A stretch of DNA of 64,000 bases, taken from NCBI GenBank assembly GCA_030730365.1, contig JANQVJ010000005.1:50043-114042 (forward strand), given 5' to 3'. Of the stretch, positions 7,805 to 17,800 are shown one piece after another. Position 1 is the stretch's first letter. Each line of letters starts with the position of its first letter. The DNA comes from Verrucomicrobiales bacterium (GTDB lineage Bacteria > Verrucomicrobiota > Verrucomicrobiia > Verrucomicrobiales > DEV007). The notes under the pieces were generated by a model. It was given only the letters and a program-made list of their open reading frames with translations, was not told where the DNA came from and did not search any database. The position numbers and the translations under genes were made by a program.

Positions 7805-9790
7805 GTGATCTCGCTGACAGAGTTCGGGAGCGCCGCCGACTCCCTGGTCCACTTCACTTCCGACTTTTTCGGGAAAAGTGGAGCCTTGTCGCGTCTGAAA
7901 GACTTCGAGTTCCGCCCCGAACAGCAGCAGATGGCCGTGGCCGTCGCCAGCGCGCTGGAGGAGGAAAGACCCCTCGTGGTCGAGGCGGGGACCGGGGTCG
8001 GGAAGTCGCTCGCCTACCTTGCTCCGGCGGTCCGCAAGGCAATGGGAGAGGGCCGCAAGGCGATCATCTCGACGCACACGATCAACCTGCAGGAGCAACT
8101 CATCGAAAAGGACATCCCCTTGCTGCAGTCGGTCATCGGGGAGCCTTTTCGAGCGCTTCTCCTGAAGGGGCGACGCAACTACCTTTGTCCGCAGCGACTC
8201 CATATCGCCATGTCGGGAGGAGGGGAACTCTTCACCACGTCCGAGCTCGAGGAGCTGAAGGGGATCTGGGAGTGGGCCGAACGGACGAAGGACGGGACTC
8301 TGAGTGATCTTGATTTTGCTCCCTCGCCGCGGATCTGGTCGCATGTTTGCAGCGAGACTCACGCCTGCACCCCGAAACGGTGCGCCCCTTCGGGCAAATG
8401 CTTTTATCAGGAGGTCCGCAAGCAGATTGCTGATGCGAACATCCTTGTCGTGAATCACACTCTCTTTTTCACCCTGCTCAACAGCCAGAGTGAATTCAAT
8501 GAGTCGGGCGAGGGGTTTCTCTTCGCGAAAGACTTCCTTATCTTCGACGAAGCGCACACTCTTGAGCAGGTTGCGGCGCGGCAGTTGGGGATTTCGCTGT
8601 CGCAAACGGGGATGAAGTTTGATCTTCACCGCTTGTTCAATCCCAAGAACAAAAAGGGCCTTTTTCAACTTACAGGAGACATAGAAGGGCGGCGCATCAC
8701 GATGAAGTTGCTCGACGAAATCGACGATTTTTTTCAGTCTGTCGAGGGCCGCTGCCGATGGGGCGAGTATGGTCGCGAATATCGCATCCGTGAACCGGAG
8801 TTCGTCGAGGATACCCTCGGCGGAGGCCTCATCGAGGTGAGCCGACGCGCCCGTGCTATCGCTGACCTGGCGGAGGAATCGACGAAGAGCGAGTTGACCG
8901 AGCTCGCGCGCCGCCTCGCCGATTGCCGGGCCGCTCTCGGGACTTTTCTCGATCAGCGCGACGACGGGCTCGTTTACTGGGTCGAGAAAAACGAGCGTGA
9001 GTCGTTGACCCTGAATGCGGCGCCGATCAATGTAGCCGAGTTACTCCGCCCCGTCTTCTTCGAACGGGATAGGCCGTGTGTTTTCACGAGCGCCACCCTC
9101 GGGATCGGGGAACGCGACCTCAGCTACTTCCGCGGTCGGGTCGGGGCGGGGGATGTCGAAGCGATCCGCATCGGAAGCCCCTTCGACTACGCGAAACAGA
9201 TGAAAATTCATCTCGTCCGTAAGATGCCCGAGCCGTCGGAGAGCGGCTACGACGCGGCTCTCGCGAAGTGGATCCGCCATTTCGTGCGAAAGTCGGGCGG
9301 TCGGGCCTTTGTCCTGTTTACCAGTTACAAGCTGCTCCAGCGCATGGTCGTGGAGCTCTCGGACTTTTTCCAAACGGAGGGAATCCGGCTCCTCGCCCAG
9401 GGATCGGGCGTGTCCCGGAATCAGCTCATCGAAGATTTTAAGACGGACGAAACGAGCGTGCTCTTTGGGACCGATAGCTTCTGGACCGGAGTCGATGTGC
9501 CCGGCCGTGCCCTTACCAATGTGATCATCACCCGGCTCCCTTTTGCGGTGCCCGATCATCCGCTTACCCAGGCGAGGCTCGAGTTCATCGAAGAGCGCGG
9601 CGGTAATGCCTTCATGGATTACAGCGTGCCCGAGGCGATTCTCAAGTTGCGCCAGGGCGTCGGACGACTCATTCGCAATGGTGATGATAAAGGGATGGTT
9701 GTGATTCTCGACAATCGGGTCTTGAGCAAACGCTACGGGAAGATTTTTCTCGATGCGATGCCCGATGCTCCGGTAGAGATAGAGGAGTAA
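7805..9790 (+). CDS. dinG: DinG/XPD-type ATP-dependent DNA helicase (superfamily 2, Fe-S)
   Basis: 661 residues with a GTG start at 7805. Walker A is EAGTGVGKS near residue 60, motif Ia STHTINLQEQL near 98, and DEAH near 250. Between them lies a four-cysteine cluster (NYLC near 126, then CSETHAC and the CAPSGKC region near 183-200), the Fe-S domain of the DinG/XPD family. The C-terminal half has FTSATL, FGTDSFWTGVDVPG and the motif VI region GVGRLIRNGDDKG. The protein should unwind 5'-tailed DNA or R-loop structures in repair. It lacks the N-terminal exonuclease domain of Gram-positive DinG. It ends 9 bases before the NagA-like gene, so the two are probably co-transcribed. The paralogue YoaA is the main alternative name. 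Confidence 0.88.
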   Translation: MISLTEFGSAADSLVHFTSDFFGKSGALSRLKDFEFRPEQQQMAVAVASALEEERPLVVEAGTGVGKSLAYLAPAVRKAMGEGRKAIISTHTINLQEQLIEKDIPLLQSVIGEPFRALLLKGRRNYLCPQRLHIAMSGGGELFTTSELEELKGIWEWAERTKDGTLSDLDFAPSPRIWSHVCSETHACTPKRCAPSGKCFYQEVRKQIADANILVVNHTLFFTLLNSQSEFNESGEGFLFAKDFLIFDEAHTLEQVAARQLGISLSQTGMKFDLHRLFNPKNKKGLFQLTGDIEGRRITMKLLDEIDDFFQSVEGRCRWGEYGREYRIREPEFVEDTLGGGLIEVSRRARAIADLAEESTKSELTELARRLADCRAALGTFLDQRDDGLVYWVEKNERESLTLNAAPINVAELLRPVFFERDRPCVFTSATLGIGERDLSYFRGRVGAGDVEAIRIGSPFDYAKQMKIHLVRKMPEPSESGYDAALAKWIRHFVRKSGGRAFVLFTSYKLLQRMVVELSDFFQTEGIRLLAQGSGVSRNQLIEDFKTDETSVLFGTDSFWTGVDVPGRALTNVIITRLPFAVPDHPLTQARLEFIEERGGNAFMDYSVPEAILKLRQGVGRLIRNGDDKGMVVILDNRVLSKRYGKIFLDAMPDAPVEIEE

Positions 9791-9799
9791 GACGAGACC

Positions 9800-10714
9800 A
9801 TGTCCTATTTCGACCTTCAAATAAACGGCTACGTGGGGACGGATTTCTGTTCCCGCGACATGACGATCGAGCAGATGCACCACGCCTGTGAGGCGCTGCG
9901 AGCCGACGGGGTCGAAGGGATCCTCGCGACGATGATCACCGACTCGGTCGAGGCACTTTCGGCGAGGTTGGAGAAGATGGTGCGTTTTCGCGAAGAGGAT
10001 GCTCTCATCCGCGAGGTGGTGAAGGGTTTTCACGTCGAGGGGCCATTCATCAGTCCTGAGGTCGGTTATGTCGGGGCGCATCCGGCGAAATGGGTGCGTC
10101 CGGCCAATGTGGAGGATAGCAAACGGCTCCTCGAGGCGGGGGGCGGGCTCGTGCGTCTGATCACCCTCGCACCGGAGTTCGATGAAGGCGCGGCGACCAC
10201 GAGGTTCCTCGTCGGGCAGGGCGTCACGGTCTCGGCGGGGCATTGCGACCCCGATCTCGGGACGCTCGAAAGGTCCATAGATGCCGGCCTTTCCATGATC
10301 ACCCACGTGGGAAACGGGTGTCCCGTGACTCTGCCGCGGCACGACAATTTTATCCAGCGTGTCCTCTCTCTCTCTGGCCGGCTCTGGCTCTGCTTCATCC
10401 CCGACGGGGCGCACGTGCCTTTTTTCGCCCTGAAAAACTACCTCAAAGTTGCGGGGCTGGAACGAACCATTTTTACCACCGATGCGATCATGGCTGCCGG
10501 ACTCGGCCCGGGAACCTACGAACTCTCCGGAGAGCCGGTCGAGATCGATGAATCCGGAGTCGCCCGCCGACCCGGATCGCCCAATCTCGCCGGATCAACG
10601 ATACGCGGTTACGAGGTCGCGGCGAATCTGCGTGAACACCTCGGTCTGAGCGAGGCGGAGGTGCAGCAGGTCTACCACGACAACCCGATGCGGGCTCTCG
10701 GCCTCAAGCGCTGA
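9800..10714 (+). CDS. nagA: N-acetylglucosamine-6-phosphate deacetylase-like amidohydrolase, short N terminus
   Basis: 304 residues. Amidohydrolase TIM-barrel signatures of NagA are clear: DLQINGYVGTDF at the start, HVEGPFI...GAHP near residue 75, SAGHCDPD near 150, THVGNG near 172, and TTDAI.AAGLGPG...LSG near 228. These supply the metal and substrate residues for removing acetyl from GlcNAc-6-phosphate. Typical NagA is about 380 residues and begins with a 50-residue strand of the small beta domain; that part is absent and the protein starts directly at the PGFIDxxxNG-equivalent position. Nothing upstream could restore it, because the helicase gene ends 9 bases before. The protein may be a genuine short subfamily. 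No other amino-sugar gene is adjacent. Confidence 0.75.
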   Translation: MSYFDLQINGYVGTDFCSRDMTIEQMHHACEALRADGVEGILATMITDSVEALSARLEKMVRFREEDALIREVVKGFHVEGPFISPEVGYVGAHPAKWVRPANVEDSKRLLEAGGGLVRLITLAPEFDEGAATTRFLVGQGVTVSAGHCDPDLGTLERSIDAGLSMITHVGNGCPVTLPRHDNFIQRVLSLSGRLWLCFIPDGAHVPFFALKNYLKVAGLERTIFTTDAIMAAGLGPGTYELSGEPVEIDESGVARRPGSPNLAGSTIRGYEVAANLREHLGLSEAEVQQVYHDNPMRALGLKR

Positions 10715-10764
10715 GAAAAAATCGGTCTCGCCAAGGGTGTCAGTTGTGCTACCTGTAAATCTCT

Positions 10765-11733
10765 ATGGCGCAAGTATCAGATCGAGTAACAGCCGACCGT
10801 CCCTGTCCTCTCACGGGGACGCGGGAGGCGGAGGTGATTGCGACTCGTTCCCGCGATGGCGGGGAACTTCGCAACGTGATCTCGCTGGCCAGTGGAATCA
10901 TCTACGTCGATCCGCTCCCGGTTGAGGATCTCGCCAGGTTCTATCGTGAGGACTACCGTGTTTCCTATAAACAAACGATCACGCCAAAACCGAAGCACAT
11001 CCTCCGGGCCGCGCGGGTTTGCGCGGATCGCCTGAAACATTCGGGCCATGTCGTGAAGTCGGGGATGCGCTGTCTCGACATTGGGGCCGGAGGCGGGGAG
11101 TGGGTCTATTACATGAAAACCCTCGGCTGCGAGTCCTTTGGGATCGAGCCGAATCAGGGTTACGGGACCTTCGCGAAGGACAGCTACGACGTCGACGTTT
11201 TCCTCGGGATGTATCAGGACAGCGACCTGCCACTGGCCTCGTTTGATATCATCTCCCTCTTTCAGGTATTAGAGCACCTCGCCGATCCGGTCGAGGATTT
11301 GCGACGCATGAGCGCCTACCTCAAACCGGGCGGACGTTTTCTGATCGAGGTGCCCGACATCCTTTTTCCCGGGATGCGAATGGATCACAAGTGGCACGAC
11401 GGCCATCTCTACGGCTTCGATGCGCTCACCTTTGAGGCGGTCGCGGCCAAGGCGGGGCTGCAAAAGGTCGCTCTCGAAGTCCTGCCGGGCAACCTCTTCG
11501 GGGTGTTTGAAAAGACCGGCGAGGACTCGCTCGCCCCCCCCGATTTGAGCGGTCATTTCGAAGAGGCAAAGACCGCGCTCCTCGCAGGTCAGGCCGGGTA
11601 TTGGTCGCTGCCCGAGACTTATCTAAAAGTGCCCCGTCGTCTCGTGAATCGCCTCGCCGAGAAGTGGTCCAGCAGCCTCAAGAGCGGACCGAAGGCGATC
11701 CTCGATTCGGTTTTCAAGCCTGACGTTTCCTAA
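10765..11733 (+). CDS. Class I SAM-dependent methyltransferase
   Basis: 322 residues. The SAM-binding motif I is CLDIGAGGGEW near residue 105, followed by GIEPN (motif II acidic residue), FDIISLFQVLEHL near 158 (the H of the usual xxxEH) and LKPGGRFLIEVP near 185. An N-terminal CPLTG segment and a linker precede the Rossmann domain, an arrangement common in methyltransferases acting on sugars or small molecules (Methyltransf_23/11 type). The substrate is unknown. It sits between nagA and the glucanotransferase, with a 50-base gap on one side and 76 on the other; neither neighbour suggests a substrate. Confidence 0.75.
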   Translation: MAQVSDRVTADRPCPLTGTREAEVIATRSRDGGELRNVISLASGIIYVDPLPVEDLARFYREDYRVSYKQTITPKPKHILRAARVCADRLKHSGHVVKSGMRCLDIGAGGGEWVYYMKTLGCESFGIEPNQGYGTFAKDSYDVDVFLGMYQDSDLPLASFDIISLFQVLEHLADPVEDLRRMSAYLKPGGRFLIEVPDILFPGMRMDHKWHDGHLYGFDALTFEAVAAKAGLQKVALEVLPGNLFGVFEKTGEDSLAPPDLSGHFEEAKTALLAGQAGYWSLPETYLKVPRRLVNRLAEKWSSSLKSGPKAILDSVFKPDVS

Positions 11734-11809
11734 GAGTCTGTCGGATCAGAAATGTGGCTCTTTTGAGTGGTTTTCCTCATGAAGTTGGCTACCTTGCGGC
11801 AAGGGCTAA

Positions 11810-13570
11810 ATGGCAGGGATCCGACAAAGTATGAATTGCAGACTCGCCGGGATTCTCGTTCCGGTATTTTCCATCCGGAGTGAGAACGATCTTGGGATCG
11901 GCGATGTCAGCTCGCTCCACGAATTCGTCAATTTCGCCGCAGAGACCGGTTTCGGATTCGTCCAGCTCCTTCCGGTGAACGAGACGGGGCCCGACAATAG
12001 TCCTTACAATGCGATCAGCTCAGTCGCGATCGAGCCGATGACGCTGGATTGCTCGACACACGGGCTCAAAGACCTCACGAAAGAGGCTTTTGAAGAGGTC
12101 CTCGCCTCTTACGACATGGATTCGCTCCGCAGTGGGGCGGTCAAGTATGCGGAGGTTCGCCGACTCAAGCACGACCTCCTGCGGCGCTCCTATTGCCGAT
12201 TTTGTGAGACGGTCCTCAACAAGGTCGATACCCGTGCGGAGGCATTTGATGCCTTTCGCCGGGACGAAGCGGAGTGGCTGAACGATTATTGCCTTTTCCG
12301 CCTTCTCATGGACAGGGCAGGCGGCAGTCAGGTGTGGCAATTATGGCCAACCAACTGCCAGAACCGCGACAGCGCGCTCTCTGTCATCATGGAAGAGGCG
12401 AAAAGCCATCCTGATGAGATCGATCGTGAGCTGCGCTACTACGCTTATGTGCAGTGGGTCGCCTTCACCCAGTGGGGCGAGGTCTCGGACTATGCGAAAG
12501 CGAAGGGCGTCTCGTTAATGGGGGACATTCCCTTTGGTGTCAGCCTTTACAGCGTCGATGTCTGGGCGAATCTGGAGATCTTCGACCTCGATTGGTACGG
12601 CGGGGCGCCGCCCGAGCACCTTTTCAAAGACGATGAGTTCGTCCAGAAATGGGGGCAGAACTGGGGCATCCCGCTCTACCGGTGGGACGTCCTCGAGGAG
12701 CGTGATTTTGACTGGTGGCGGCAGCGAATTGCCAAAACAACTCAAATTTTCGACATGTTTCGTGTTGACCATGCCCTCGGTTTTTACCGCATTTACTCTT
12801 TCCCGTGGAATCCGGTGCGGAACACTGAATTCCTCCTTCTCAGTCACGACGAAGCGGCAGGCCATTGCGGTGGACACCTGCCGGGCTTCCGTCCCCGCGC
12901 CGACTCCTCGGAAGAATTCAAGGCGGCAAATCGATCCGAAGGCGAGAAATACCTGCGCATGATCCTCGAAGCGGCGGGGGACTCCGAAGTCATCGCTGAA
13001 GATCTCGGGACCGTGCCCGATTACGTGCGCCCTTCGCTCGCCCTACTCGGGATCGCAGGCATGAAAGTGCCGCAGTGGGAGTTCACCGATGGCCATGTCA
13101 CCTCAGGGCTTCACTATCCCGAGCTGTCTTTTGCCACCTACGCCTCGCACGACCACGCCCCCATGCGGGCGCAGTGGGAGCAGCAGCGCCAGCAGATGCA
13201 TGAGCACGGGGAGGAAAGCCACGAGCATTGGGAGTCGAAAAATTTCCTTCTGACCCTCTGCGCTTTCGCCGGTATTGAACCGCACGGAGGCAAGGTCCCT
13301 GAATACTCTCCCGAGCTCTGGGAAAAGCTCATGCGGCAGCTTTGCTTCTCACACTCGGACCGCGTCGCGATCCTCATTAATGATCTCCTCTACGACACGG
13401 ACCGCATCAATATCCCCGGGGTGATGGGCGGGATCAACTGGAGCTACCGTCTCGAGATGACGGCGAAAGAGCTCACCACGGGCAAGCAGTTCCGGGAACT
13501 CCGCGAGATGCTCAAAAAGATCTTGAACGAGACGGGCCGTTCGCGAAGGGTGCAGCCCTGTTCCACCTGA
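11810..13570 (+). CDS. malQ: 4-alpha-glucanotransferase (amylomaltase, GH77)
   Basis: 586 residues from 11810; an ATG at 11831 gives an N terminus more like other amylomaltases. GH77 landmarks are present: LGIGD near the N terminus, GDIPFGVS near residue 240, FRVDHALGFYR (nucleophile Asp) near 320, VIAEDLG (acid/base Glu) near 395, and ASHDHAPM, the third acidic position, where the usual THDNDT motif is changed. The enzyme moves alpha-1,4-glucan segments between malto-oligosaccharides in the cytosol. It is longer than the usual 500 residues; the extra length is in the middle and C-terminal region. The gene stands alone on the plus strand and malate dehydrogenase follows 71 bases later. Confidence 0.88.
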   Translation: MAGIRQSMNCRLAGILVPVFSIRSENDLGIGDVSSLHEFVNFAAETGFGFVQLLPVNETGPDNSPYNAISSVAIEPMTLDCSTHGLKDLTKEAFEEVLASYDMDSLRSGAVKYAEVRRLKHDLLRRSYCRFCETVLNKVDTRAEAFDAFRRDEAEWLNDYCLFRLLMDRAGGSQVWQLWPTNCQNRDSALSVIMEEAKSHPDEIDRELRYYAYVQWVAFTQWGEVSDYAKAKGVSLMGDIPFGVSLYSVDVWANLEIFDLDWYGGAPPEHLFKDDEFVQKWGQNWGIPLYRWDVLEERDFDWWRQRIAKTTQIFDMFRVDHALGFYRIYSFPWNPVRNTEFLLLSHDEAAGHCGGHLPGFRPRADSSEEFKAANRSEGEKYLRMILEAAGDSEVIAEDLGTVPDYVRPSLALLGIAGMKVPQWEFTDGHVTSGLHYPELSFATYASHDHAPMRAQWEQQRQQMHEHGEESHEHWESKNFLLTLCAFAGIEPHGGKVPEYSPELWEKLMRQLCFSHSDRVAILINDLLYDTDRINIPGVMGGINWSYRLEMTAKELTTGKQFRELREMLKKILNETGRSRRVQPCST

Positions 13571-13641
13571 GACGAATCGTCCTGATCCTGAGTCGTCAAC
13601 GGCAATAGTATTTCCAAAAACATACCTTAAATTCCACTATT

Positions 13642-14631
13642 ATGAGCAAACCTATTCGCGTTGCGGTGACCGGTGCCGCAGGCCAGATCGGCTATTCCCT
13701 TCTTTTTCGCATCGCCAGCGGCGCGATGTTCGGCCCTGGGCAGAAAGTGGCGCTCAATTTGATCGAGATCGAGCCCGGCATGAAAGCGCTCGAAGGCGTC
13801 GTGATGGAACTCGACGACTGCGCTTTCCCGCTCCTGACGGATATCGTGGCAACTTCTGATCTCAACACCGGCTTTACCGATGTGAACTGGGCCCTCCTCG
13901 TCGGCAGTGTCCCGCGCAAGCAGGGGATGGAGCGTAAAGATCTTCTTAGCATCAACGGGAAAATCTTCACCGGACAAGGCAGGGCGATCGCGGCCAACGG
14001 AGCCTCCGACGTGCGCACCCTCGTCGTCGGCAATCCCTGCAACACCAACTGTCTCATCGCGATGAACAGCGGGCCCGATATTCCACAGGACCGCTGGTTC
14101 GCGATGACCCGTCTCGATGAGAACCGGGCCAAGTCCCAACTCGCTGCCAAGGCTGGAGTCCACGTTAGTGAGGTGACTCGCACGACGATCTGGGGGAATC
14201 ACTCCGCGACGCAGTATCCCGATTTTTACAACGCTCTCATCGGCGGCAAGCCGGCCACCGAAGTGATCGGAGACGAGGCCTGGCTCCAGGGCAAGTTCAT
14301 CGAGACGGTTCAGAAGCGCGGGGCCGCCATCATTGAAGCCCGCGGCTCGTCCTCCGCTGCCTCGGCCGCCAACGCCGTCGTCGACACCGTGCGCAGCCTC
14401 ACGACTCCGACACCGGAAGGGGATTGGAACAGCGTCTGCGTCTGTTCGGATGGTTCGTATGGCATTGATAAAGGCCTCGTCGCTTCGTTCCCCATCCGCG
14501 TCACGGGCGGGAAATGGGAAATAGTTCAGGACGTGCCGGTTAACGAATTTTCCGCAGGAAAAATCGAAGCGACGGTACAAGAATTGCGGGAAGAACGTGA
14601 GGCGGTTTCGGACCTGCTTCCCTCGGCGTAA
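13642..14631 (+). CDS. mdh: Malate dehydrogenase
   Basis: 329 residues. The N terminus has the dinucleotide site [18 protein letters not shown], followed by a loop with [11 protein letters not shown] (Asp/Glu region). [12 protein letters not shown] carries the substrate-binding arginines, VVGNPCNTN the NPxNT loop, [13 protein letters not shown] the Arg of the active site, and [12 protein letters not shown] the catalytic histidine. These mark the LDH-like MDH group, cytosolic-type subgroup, which converts malate and oxaloacetate with NAD(H) in the TCA cycle. The length is normal for the family. A 251-base non-coding stretch with inverted repeats separates it from the megasynthase gene. Confidence 0.95.
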   Translation: MSKPIRVAVTGAAGQIGYSLLFRIASGAMFGPGQKVALNLIEIEPGMKALEGVVMELDDCAFPLLTDIVATSDLNTGFTDVNWALLVGSVPRKQGMERKDLLSINGKIFTGQGRAIAANGASDVRTLVVGNPCNTNCLIAMNSGPDIPQDRWFAMTRLDENRAKSQLAAKAGVHVSEVTRTTIWGNHSATQYPDFYNALIGGKPATEVIGDEAWLQGKFIETVQKRGAAIIEARGSSSAASAANAVVDTVRSLTTPTPEGDWNSVCVCSDGSYGIDKGLVASFPIRVTGGKWEIVQDVPVNEFSAGKIEATVQELREEREAVSDLLPSA

Positions 14632-14671
14632 TGATTTGTTTTCAAACCAGATAAATAACCCTCGTAGGTGA

Positions 14672-14705
14672 GTGATGATACCCTGTTGACTGAATCGGTC
14701 ATCAC
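14672..14705. promoter_or_regulatory. Nested inverted repeats upstream of the megasynthase gene (candidate operator)
   Basis: GTGATGA (14672-14678) and TCATCAC (14699-14705) form perfect 7-bp arms. The right arm overlaps a 15-base near-palindrome, TGACTGAATCGGTCA (14687-14701). This is the only symmetrical DNA of this size in the gap between mdh and the megasynthase gene, about 180 bases before the megasynthase start. It is a candidate binding site for a regulator of that gene. Confidence 0.35.
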
Positions 14706-14811
14706 GGTTAAGTCATCCACCCGTTCTCTTGAAGACTTTCTTGATTTCTGAAATAATTTTAAAAAAAGAAACGTAAGTCACTCCGTATTAGGCCCTTGTG
14801 ATTCCAACTTT

Positions 14812-14848
14812 AAGCCTGTGAATCCGGTTTCGCCCGGATTGCGGGCTT
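14812..14848 (+). terminator. Strong two-part hairpin between mdh and the megasynthase gene
   Basis: An inner 7-bp stem (AATCCGG / CCGGATT, six-base loop) is flanked by an outer 5-bp stem (AAGCC / GGCTT) across a small internal loop. Four T residues follow at 14854-14857. It could be a weak intrinsic terminator for mdh transcription, 180 bases after the mdh stop, or a structure in the 5' leader of the megasynthase mRNA, whose start is 35 bases downstream. The T-tract is short and does not touch the stem, so the terminator reading is uncertain. Confidence 0.4.
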
Positions 14849-14882
14849 ACTCGTTTTGATCTCTCCCGACTCTCTTGTTACT

Positions 14883-17800
14883 ATGTCCGAGCAAAAACCA
14901 GCGTCACACGAGCCTCTGGCTATCGTAGGCATCGGCTGCCGTCTCCCCGGTGGCGTGAACGGCCCCGAATCCTTCTGGCAAATGATGGTCGAGGGTCGTT
15001 CCGGAATCGTTCCGGTGCCGGCGGATCGCTGGAATCGGGAGCGCTGGCATCACGAGAATGTGGAAATCCCCAGCAAGATGATCACGAAGTGGGGTGGCTT
15101 CATCCACGACTTCGATAAGTTTGACGCCCAGTTTTTCGGAATCTCACCTCGCGAAGCCCTTCGCATGGACCCCCAGCAGCGTTGGATGCTGGAGGCAGCC
15201 TGGGAGTCGCTTGAGGACGCCGGAATGTCCCCCGCAGGCCTTCGCGGCAGTAAGACCGCCGTCTATGTTGGGATCGCCTCTAACGACTACGCCAATGTCG
15301 CGCAGAGCGATCCGCGAAACGTCGATGTGCACACCAACTCGGGAAGCACACTATCGATCGCGTCGAACCGTATTTCCTACCTTTTTGACCTGAAAGGTCC
15401 CTCTGTTTCGGTCGATACGGCCTGTTCGTCAGCCCTCGTCGCGATCAATCTCGCGTGTGAGAGTGTCTGGTCGGGCGAAGCGACGATGGCGCTCGCCGGC
15501 GGGGTTAATGCCCTCCTCACGCCCGACGCCTCGATCGGATTCTCCAAGGCGACGATGCTCTCGCCCTCGGGCCAGTGTTTTGCCTTTGATGACCGTGCCA
15601 ACGGTTATGTGCGTGGGGAAGGGGCGGGGATGTTTGTCATCAAGACTCTCGCTGATGCACTTCGCGACGGGGATAGGGTCTATTGCACCATCCGCTCGGC
15701 AGTGATCAATCAGGACGGTCATACGTCTTCAATGACGGTGCCGGGGGTCGAGACTCAGGCGAAGATGCTCGAGGACGCCTATGAAAAGGCGGGGATTCAG
15801 CCCAAGCAAGTCCGCTACATGGAAGCGCATGGGACGGGAACTCCGGTGGGCGACCCGATCGAGACGCGGGCGCTCGGCCAGGTTCTATCGCGCGGCCGCG
15901 ACGAGGGTGATTACTGTCTGATTGGCTCGGTGAAGACGAACGTCGGTCACCTCGAGTCCGGTTCTGGCGTCGCCGGTCTGGCCAAGGCGGCGCTGGTCCT
16001 TTACCACGACATGGTGCCGGCGAGCCTTAATTTCAAACGGCCCAATCCGAATATTCCCTTCGAGGAGTTCAAGCTCCGGGTTGCCTCGGAGATGCAGCCC
16101 CTGCCGCATCTCGGGGATTTCCTCCCCGTCGTCGGGGTGAACAGCTTCGGTTTTGGCGGGACCAATTCGCACATCGTGCTCGAGGCTGCGCCGGCCCCGC
16201 TTGCTCCGGTGAAGGAAGGGCTTCCGCTGAGGATCGGGGGAAGAGCCGCGGAAGAGCCGGTCAAAGTCGCCCGTCCTGTCCTCCTTCCGCTCTCCGGGCG
16301 AGGAGATGACGCCCTGCGGGACACCGTCATCAAATGGCGACGCTTTCTCCACGCTACCAGTCAGGACCTCGCCGAAATCGCCTCGGCGGCAGGGACAAAG
16401 CGCGAGCATCACGACAATCGCCTCGCCTTCGTCGCCACAGGCACGGATGAACTGATCCACGGCATGACTGAGTGGCTTGCCACCGGCGACGGCGGCAACA
16501 CGGTTGCGGGTAAGCCTGCTCCTGAAGCGCACCCTCTCGTTTTCGTTTTCACCGGTCAGGGCGCCCAGTGGTGGGCGATGGGGCAGGAACTAATCACTCG
16601 CGAGCCCGTCTTCCGCGCCGTCCTTGAAGAGATCGATACCTATTTGAAGCCGCTCGCGGGCTGGTCGCTCATCGAAGAAATGACCCGTGACGAAGCGGCT
16701 TCGCAGATCAATCGCACGAACATCGCCCAGCCGGCCATCTTCGGTCTCCAGGTCGCCCTCGCCGCTTTGTGGAAATCGTGGGGCATCCTCCCGGCGAAGG
16801 TGGTCGGGCACTCTGTGGGTGAAGTCGCCGCGGCCTATGTGGCCGGTGCCTACACGATGGAAGATGCCGTTACGATCATTTACCATCGCTCGCGTCTGCA
16901 GGATCTCACCGGCGGTAAGGGCCGCATGGTTGCGGTCGGTCTCTCCCAGGCCGAGGCCCGCAAGGCAGTCGCGGGGATTGAAGAAAAAGTTCAAGTCGCG
17001 GTCATCAACAGTCCCGGCATGGTTACCCTCGCGGGTGACACCGAACCGCTCGAGGCCCTCGTCGCCACGCTTGAAGAGGCCGGAAAGTTCGTCCGCTGGC
17101 TTCGGATTGACTATGCGTTCCACACGCACCAGATGGAGCCGATCAAGGACGAACTCCTCGAGACGCTGTCCGGGATCAAACCCCGTGCGACGACGATGCC
17201 CTACATCTCGACAGTCACCGGCGGGATCTGTGACGGGACAAAGCTCACCGGTGAATACTGGTGGCAGAATGTGCGTGAGTCCGTCCTTTTCGCGCCCGCG
17301 ATCGCCAACCTGATCCGTTCCGGCGAGGATTCTTTCCTCGAAGTGGGGCCGCATCCGGCGCTGCAAAATCCCATCATGGAGTGTCTCTCCGATCAGGGGC
17401 GGAAGGGTTTCTATTTCTCCAGTCTCAAGCGTAAGACCGATGAGTCGGTCGAGATGCTGACGACACTTGCCCGCCTCCATGTCCACGGTTATAAGATTGA
17501 CTGGAAGGCAGTGAATCAGGCGAGTGGTTCCGATGTGCGGCTCCCGACCTACGCGTGGCAGAAGGAGCGTTTCTGGCTGGAGTCCGCCGAGGGGCATTAC
17601 CTTCGCTGCGCGCCGTTTGAGCATCCGCTCCTCGGGCTCGCCCAGGCGGCGCCGCGTCCGACCTGGCAGTTCGAGCTGGATCCGCGTTACTTCACCTGGC
17701 TGGACGACCACCGTTTCTGGGACAGTGTCGTCTTCCCCGCCTCGGGCTACGGCGAAATCGGCCTGGCCATTGCCCGCAAACTCTTCCCCGGCGAGAACTA

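Noticed and set aside
9041..10414. 457-codon open frame on the minus strand
   Set aside because: It spans two well-supported plus-strand genes (helicase and NagA-like) and has no family features.
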